DNA of 64,000 bases. Origin: Chitinophaga lutea (GTDB taxonomy: Bacteria; Bacteroidota; Bacteroidia; Chitinophagales; Chitinophagaceae). Where the stretch lies: NCBI RefSeq assembly GCF_003813775.1, contig NZ_RPDH01000001.1:1736001-1800000 (forward strand), read 5' to 3'. The notes beneath the pieces are model-generated. The model searched no databases. It had not been told where the DNA came from and was given only the letters and a program-made list of their open reading frames with translations. Below are positions 59,591 through 64,000 of this stretch, piece by piece; position 1 is the stretch's first letter, and the number at the start of each line of letters is the position of its first letter. The position numbers were made by a program, and so were the translations under genes.

Positions 59591-60859
59591 CTAATTCAGG
59601 ATTTTCATCTTCACCATCTCGATTCTCGTGTCTGTAACATTCAGAATGTCAAACTCATAATCATCGATGATGATCCGCTCCTTCAGCCGCGGGATGGTTT
59701 CGTAGTGGGAGATGATGTAACCGGAGAGCGTTTCGCTTTCGTCTTCCGGAAAATCGAAGCCGTATTGTTCGTTGAGATAGTCGAGCTCCAGCCTGCCGGA
59801 GAAGATGTATTCCTTTTCGGCGATCTGTTTTTCCACGAACTCTTCCACGTCATGCTCGTCTTTGATATCGCCGAAGATCTCTTCCAGCACGTCTTCGATG
59901 GTCACGATGCCGGCGGTTCCGCCGAACTCGTCCACGACCCAGGCGATGCTCCGGCGCTCCTTGTTGAATTTGCTCAGCAGGTCGATGGCGCTCATCGTTT
60001 CGGGCACGGCCAGGATGGGATGGATTACCGAGCGGATCTCCGCAGGGTTCTTGAACATGTCCAGCTGGTGCACATATCCTAAAATATTATCGATGTTGCC
60101 TTCGTAAATGATGATCTTGGAAAGTTTGGTGCTGATGAACTTCTGCCGCGCCTGTTCGATGGTACTGCTGATATCGAGGGCTTCGATTTCCTTGCGGGGA
60201 ATAAGGCAGCCGCGGATTTTCACGTGCACCAGGCTCAGGGCGTTTTCGAACAGCTCGGTATTGAGCTCCTGTGAATCGCCCAGGTGCTGCTGGCTCTGGC
60301 GGATGAAGTGCTCCACGTCCACCCGTGCGAAAGAACTTTTGTTCTCGATGATGCGCACGTTGAACAGGTATTTCAGCACCCACTCGGAAATGGACTCCAG
60401 CATGTTGCCCAGTACGTACAGTGGTTTGGACAATACGGAAATGGGCAGTGCGAAAAAGCCCAGCAGCGCTTCGGGCCTTGAGCGGAATATGCTGCGGGGG
60501 ATGAAGAACCCGAAAAAGAGAATGATCAGCGTGGCGGCGATGATCTCGATGAAAAGCGATACCACCACGTATTTGCCCATTTCGTTCTCGTTCCAGAACA
60601 GGGCCCAGAACGAATCGAGCCAGCCGGCCACCAGCATGCTGTAAATAACAATGGCGATGGTGAGCCCGATGAGGCTCGTGGCCAGGAAACGGGCAGGCTG
60701 TTCGTTAAAACCGGACAGGATTTTACCGGTTGCCCGGCCCTGCTTCTTTTTCAGCTCTATACTCAACCTGTTCACATTGGCAAAAGCAGTTTCCATGCCG
60801 GCAAAGAAGCCTGCAACAAGGATCACTATAACCAGTAAAACAATCGTATAAATATCCAT
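59591..60859 (-). CDS. CNNM/CorC (hemolysin-C-like) membrane transporter
   Basis: A 422-residue protein with an N-terminal DUF21/CNNM membrane domain (about 1-170), a CBS pair (about 205-330; FISTKLSKIIIYEGNIDNILG and ERRSIAWVVDEFGGTAGIVT) and a CorC_HlyC C-terminal domain (about 340-420). The family is linked to magnesium or cobalt efflux. It lacks the gldE-type first-helix motif, so gliding protein GldE was not chosen. It has its own promoter directly abutting the start codon. Confidence 0.9.
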   Translation of the reverse strand: MDIYTIVLLVIVILVAGFFAGMETAFANVNRLSIELKKKQGRATGKILSGFNEQPARFLATSLIGLTIAIVIYSMLVAGWLDSFWALFWNENEMGKYVVVSLFIEIIAATLIILFFGFFIPRSIFRSRPEALLGFFALPISVLSKPLYVLGNMLESISEWVLKYLFNVRIIENKSSFARVDVEHFIRQSQQHLGDSQELNTELFENALSLVHVKIRGCLIPRKEIEALDISSTIEQARQKFISTKLSKIIIYEGNIDNILGYVHQLDMFKNPAEIRSVIHPILAVPETMSAIDLLSKFNKERRSIAWVVDEFGGTAGIVTIEDVLEEIFGDIKDEHDVEEFVEKQIAEKEYIFSGRLELDYLNEQYGFDFPEDESETLSGYIISHYETIPRLKERIIIDDYEFDILNVTDTRIEMVKMKILN

Positions 60860-60864
60860 CCAAA

Positions 60865-60894
60865 CAAAGATATGAAATTAGGGGAAGCTGGCAA
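60865..60894 (-). promoter_or_regulatory. Promoter of the CNNM gene, near-leaderless
   Basis: On the minus strand: TTG (60894-60892), 19-base spacer, TATCTTTG (60872-60865). The start codon begins at 60859, 5 bases past the -7 element, so the mRNA is probably leaderless or nearly so. Confidence 0.68.
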
Positions 60895-60912
60895 CCCCAT
60901 CCAAAATAACAG

Positions 60913-61482
60913 TCAGCGGGCCAAAAAGTTCTCTACCAGGGCCTTTACCTCGCCGTACGCTTTGTCCAGCTCCTCATTCACCACAATATGGTCGAATTCC
61001 CGGGCAAACGACAGCTCGTAGCGGGCTTTTCCGAGCCTTTCCTCGAGGGAGGCCTGGGTTTCGGTGCCCCTTTCGCTCAGCCGTACCCGCAGCGCGTCTA
61101 GTGAGGGGGGCTGAATGAAGATGGTGAGCGCGGCGCCATGGTACTTTTCCCGGATGGAAAGAGCCCCTTTCACATCGATATCCACCATGGGGTATTGGTT
61201 GTTCTGCCAGATGCGTTCCAGTTCACTTTTGAGGGTGCCGTAGTATTTTCCGGCGTATACCATTTCGTATTCGGCGAATTCGTTGTTTTCGATGCGCCGC
61301 TGAAATTCTTCAGGGCTCAGGAAATAATAGTCTTTTCCGTCCGTTTCCCCCACCCGCGGGCTGCGGGTAGCGGCTGAAATGGAAAAGGCCAGTTCCGGCA
61401 TCTCGCGGAGCAGTTTTTTTACAATAGTTGTTTTGCCGGCTCCGGACGGTGCGGTGACGATGATGATTTTGTGTGCTGCCAT
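60913..61482 (-). CDS. gmk: Guanylate kinase
   Basis: A 189-residue guanylate kinase that makes GDP from GMP. Walker A is TAPSGAGKTTIVKK (residues about 10-23), followed by SISAATRSPRVGETDGKDYYF (GMP-binding, Arg and Tyr) and YAGKYYGT. Length is standard for bacteria. It begins 6 bases after murA on the same strand, last of the DUF4290-murA-gmk run. Confidence 0.96.
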   Translation of the reverse strand: MAAHKIIIVTAPSGAGKTTIVKKLLREMPELAFSISAATRSPRVGETDGKDYYFLSPEEFQRRIENNEFAEYEMVYAGKYYGTLKSELERIWQNNQYPMVDIDVKGALSIREKYHGAALTIFIQPPSLDALRVRLSERGTETQASLEERLGKARYELSFAREFDHIVVNEELDKAYGEVKALVENFLAR

Positions 61483-61488
61483 ATTCAG

Positions 61489-62799
61489 TTACACGCGCTT
61501 GATATCTGCTCCCAGGTTGCGCAGGCGCTCATCAATGTACTGATAGCCGCGGTCAATCTGGTCGATGTTATGGATGATGCTTTTGCCTTCTGCGCTCAGC
61601 GCGGCGATCAGCAGTGAAACGCCGGCACGGATGTCCGGGCTGCTCATGGTGATGCCCCTGAGCTTGTGCTGCCTGCCGAGGCCGATAACGGCGGCGCGGT
61701 GCGGGTCGCAGAGAATGATCTGCGCGCCCATGTCGATGAGCTTGTCCACAAAAAAGAGACGGCTCTCGAACATTTTCTGGTGCACGAGCACGCTTCCTTT
61801 GGCCTGTGTGGCCACTACCAGCACGATGCTCAGCAGGTCAGGCGTAAAGCCGGGCCAGGGATGGTCCGATATCGTTAAAATGGAACCGTCGATGAAGGTT
61901 TGAATTTCGTAGCTGTCCTGCTCGGGAATAAAAATATCATCGCCCCTGAATTCCATGCGGATGCCCAGCTGGCGGAATTTTTCGGGGATGATGCCGAGGT
62001 GCTGGATGCCGGCGTTTTTGATGGTGATCTCGCTCTGCGTCATGGCGGCCAGGCCGATAAATGAGCCGATCTCGATCATGTCGGGCAGCATGGCGTGCGT
62101 ACAGCCGCCGAGGCTGCTTACGCCTTCGATCACGAGCAGGTTGGAACCGATGCCGCTGATTTTTGCGCCCATGCTGGTGAGCATTTTGCAAAGCTGCTGC
62201 AGGTACGGTTCGCAGGCTGCGTTATAAATAGTGGTAGTGCCCTGGGCCAGTACGGCGGCCATCACGATGTTGGCGGTGCCGGTTACGGAAGGCTCGTCGA
62301 GCAGCATGTAAGTGCCTTTGAGCCCGCCGTTGGATTCGAGGCGGAAATAGTTATCGTCGGTATCGTATACGAAATTGGCGCCCAGTTTCTCGAAGCCGAT
62401 CACATGCGTGTCGAGGCGGCGGCGGCCGATTTTGTCGCCCCCGGGTTTGGGAATGTACGCTTTGCCGAAACGGGCCAGCAGCGGGCCGGCCATCATCACG
62501 GAACCGCGCAGGCGGCCTGATTTCTTTTTAAATTCGGGGCTTTCCAGGTAGGCGATATCGATATCGTCTGACTGAAACTCACAGCTGGCGCGACTGATGC
62601 GGTTTACTTTCACACCGATGTCGCCCATCAGCTCGATGAGCAGGTTTACATCCAGAATGTCCGGGATGTTGTTGATGGTCACTTTTCCGGGGGTCAGCAA
62701 TACTGCGCTGATGATCTGTAATGCTTCGTTCTTTGCTCCCTGCGGTATAATATCTCCTTTCAGACGGTTTCCGCCTCTTACTTCGAACACGCTGCTCAC
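61489..62799 (-). CDS. murA: UDP-N-acetylglucosamine 1-carboxyvinyltransferase
   Basis: A 436-residue MurA that transfers enolpyruvate to UDP-GlcNAc, the first committed step of peptidoglycan synthesis. Lys23 (QGAKNEAL) and RRLDTH are conserved. Where E. coli has Cys115 in PGGCTIGARPVD, this enzyme has Asp122 (PGGDKIGRRRLD). Asp at this place keeps activity but blocks fosfomycin alkylation, as known in Mycobacterium and Chlamydia, so natural fosfomycin resistance of this enzyme is expected. Its start overlaps the DUF4290 stop by 4 bases. Confidence 0.96.
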   Translation of the reverse strand: MSSVFEVRGGNRLKGDIIPQGAKNEALQIISAVLLTPGKVTINNIPDILDVNLLIELMGDIGVKVNRISRASCEFQSDDIDIAYLESPEFKKKSGRLRGSVMMAGPLLARFGKAYIPKPGGDKIGRRRLDTHVIGFEKLGANFVYDTDDNYFRLESNGGLKGTYMLLDEPSVTGTANIVMAAVLAQGTTTIYNAACEPYLQQLCKMLTSMGAKISGIGSNLLVIEGVSSLGGCTHAMLPDMIEIGSFIGLAAMTQSEITIKNAGIQHLGIIPEKFRQLGIRMEFRGDDIFIPEQDSYEIQTFIDGSILTISDHPWPGFTPDLLSIVLVVATQAKGSVLVHQKMFESRLFFVDKLIDMGAQIILCDPHRAAVIGLGRQHKLRGITMSSPDIRAGVSLLIAALSAEGKSIIHNIDQIDRGYQYIDERLRNLGADIKRV

Positions 62800-63506
62800 T
62801 TGTTCCTGTTTTTGTATTTGTGTTTATTTTTTCCTGCGTTGTTGTTGTTATCGTTCCTTTTGAACTTGTTCTGCTGGTACGTTTTGCGTTTGCCGCCGCC
62901 ACCGCCGCTGCCGCCGGTGTTACCGCTGCGGAACTGCTGTTCGCCGCCCTGCAGGCTGAAAGATGCCGGGGACGCGCCGCCGCCGGAACCGGGTGCATAT
63001 TGCAGCTGGCCTTCGGTGATGATGTTCAGTTCGGATTTGATGGCGTCGTCGTGCACGCTTTCTTTATGCCAGTTGCCGTAGGCGAGTTTCATGTAATTGC
63101 CGATCACCTGTGTAAACCCTTCTTTCATGTCGGGGTCCTTTTCCTTCAGCGCCTTGTCGATCACCATCTCCAGGTTTTTACCGAAGTGGCGGAAGCGCGG
63201 GTATTTTTTAGGATACGGTAAACGGTCGGGTTTGGTGCGCAGCGTTTCGCGGGTGGGGATGGGATACGGGGAATCCACGTCCAGCTTGAAGTCGGACACC
63301 AGAAAAAGGTGGTCCCACAGTTTATGCCGGAAATCTTCCACGTTGCGCAGGTGCGGCTGCAGGGTGCCCATCAGTTCGATAACGGCCATTACCTGCTGCT
63401 GCCGGTGCTCCCGGTCCTTGATCGTCAGAATATATTCGATCATCCGCTGGATATTCCTTCCATACTCACGCATGATCAAATGGTTACGTGCGGTATTATA
63501 TTCCAT
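62796..63506 (-). CDS. DUF4290 protein
   Basis: A 236-residue protein conserved in Bacteroidota. The N-terminal domain (about 1-165; MEYNTARNHLIMREYGRNIQ, then the LPYPKKYPRFRHFGKNLEMV block) is helical and DUF4290-like. The C-terminal 70 residues are low complexity, rich in Gly, Gln, Asn and Lys. It has no known activity. Its stop overlaps the murA start, so linked expression with peptidoglycan synthesis is likely. First gene of the DUF4290-murA-gmk run. Confidence 0.85.
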   Translation of the reverse strand: MEYNTARNHLIMREYGRNIQRMIEYILTIKDREHRQQQVMAVIELMGTLQPHLRNVEDFRHKLWDHLFLVSDFKLDVDSPYPIPTRETLRTKPDRLPYPKKYPRFRHFGKNLEMVIDKALKEKDPDMKEGFTQVIGNYMKLAYGNWHKESVHDDAIKSELNIITEGQLQYAPGSGGGASPASFSLQGGEQQFRSGNTGGSGGGGGKRKTYQQNKFKRNDNNNNAGKNKHKYKNRNK

Positions 63507-63732
63507 TGTAGTAATTTAAAAGTATTGTGCTTGATTACCAGCCATTCATACGCGAAGTAACGCTAGGTGCCTTGGTGCGGAACGGCTTCAGGTGAAGTCA
63601 ACTTCTGCAAACCTAATGAAAAATATTTATAAATGACGCCGGCTTCCGTTCAGGCGCCGATTCGTTACATTTACGGCAGGAAACGGGGCATGGCGGATTT
63701 CTGGCCGCACCCCGGCATAAACGAACGAACCG

Positions 63733-64000
63733 ATGAAACTTTCACTGACAGGAAAAACCGCCGTGGTATGCGGCGCATCGCAGGGCCTGGGCCTTGCCTC
63801 CGCCAGGGAACTGGCTTTGCTGGGAGCTTCCTGCATTCTGCTGGCCCGCAACGAAAAACTGCTCGAAACCGCCGTAGCCTCGCTGGATACCAGCCAGGGG
63901 CAGCAGCACAACTATTATGTGGCCGACTTTTCGGAGCCCGCCAAAGTGAAAGCCACCATCCAGGCGATCGTGGACGACCAGTTCGTGCACATCCTCGTCA
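63733..64000 (+). CDS. SDR family oxidoreductase (partial, cut by window end)
   Basis: The first 89 residues of a short-chain dehydrogenase/reductase: MKLSLTGKTAVVCGASQGLG carries the NAD(P)-binding GxxxGxG motif (residues 14-20), and LARNEKLLETAVASL and the DFSEP segment fit the Rossmann fold. Catalytic Ser-Tyr-Lys lie beyond the window. Substrate is unknown. A TACATTTA -7-like element lies at about 63666-63673. Confidence 0.85.
   Translation, partial: MKLSLTGKTAVVCGASQGLGLASARELALLGASCILLARNEKLLETAVASLDTSQGQQHNYYVADFSEPAKVKATIQAIVDDQFVHILV

Noticed and set aside
59591..60859. GldE identity for the CNNM protein
   Set aside because: The family layout fits, but the first helix and neighbours do not resemble gldE loci, so the general CNNM/CorC name is kept.

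Overview
The window looks like a chromosomal segment from a Bacteroidota member, most likely family Chitinophagaceae (Chitinophaga-like). The evidence is the gene set: GldC, DUF4290, DUF6089, a BamA/two-Skp cluster, GH3, DUF1080 with a Gfo/Idh/MocA oxidoreductase, DUF4838, and a Tat-exported sugar dehydrogenase. Shine-Dalgarno sequences are nearly absent, and several promoters fit the Bacteroidota pattern TTG/TTTG, 17-23 bases, TAnnTTTG. I saw no rRNA, tRNA, CRISPR array, insertion sequence or phage genes. This is mostly core genome with accessory carbohydrate and envelope loci between.

Layout. 1-875 is gene-free, with tandem and inverted repeats. 876-3251 (minus) holds a degenerate-Nudix regulator and a lipoprotein amidohydrolase. 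3357-5896 (plus) is ligA-tadA, closed by a 34-bp perfect palindrome. 6012-8249 (minus) has an SPFH protein, a small J-like protein and a PAS-LuxR regulator, divergent from a superoxide dismutase (8499). 9168-12218 (minus) is a three-gene set: EEP-family lipoprotein, Tat-exported Gfo/Idh/MocA oxidoreductase and DUF1080 lipoprotein. 12318-14899 (minus) is rpmH-rnpA-yidD-S41 protease. 15496-24442 (minus) is an envelope cluster: CBS protein, small Omp85 protein, nadK, DUF6089, uppS, bamA, skp, skp. 24553-28426 (minus) carries an alpha/beta hydrolase, cvpA, yqeY, gldC, a glycosyltransferase and a lipoprotein. 28487-32817 has an orphan ABC permease, a terpene synthase (plus), a GT2 enzyme and an alpha/beta hydrolase. 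32906-38130 (plus) is an acyl-CoA dehydrogenase, an N-acetylmuramoyl-L-alanine amidase and an orphan 2-oxoacid:ferredoxin oxidoreductase beta subunit. Then come LysE and GH3 (minus) and an inositol monophosphatase with thiL (plus).

The most interesting locus is 42406-50176 (minus), a tightly packed five-gene operon: receiver-only response regulator, membrane-anchored HEAT-repeat protein, processive GT2 synthase, TPR plus YaiO-like outer-membrane beta-barrel, and DUF4838 putative glycoside hydrolase. The layout resembles the Pga/Bcs type of synthase-dependent exopolysaccharide machine, but with HEAT and receiver proteins in place of the known co-polymerase/c-di-GMP parts and a DUF4838 protein in place of the deacetylase/hydrolase. 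I propose it as a candidate undescribed exopolysaccharide synthesis and export system.

The right end (50521-63506, minus) is housekeeping: ArnT-like glycosyltransferase, omega-amidase, recX, a UvrD/PcrA helicase, an M28 peptidase, rpiB, tatC, a CNNM/CorC transporter, gmk, murA (with Asp at the fosfomycin-target cysteine) and DUF4290. A truncated SDR gene (plus) runs off the right edge.
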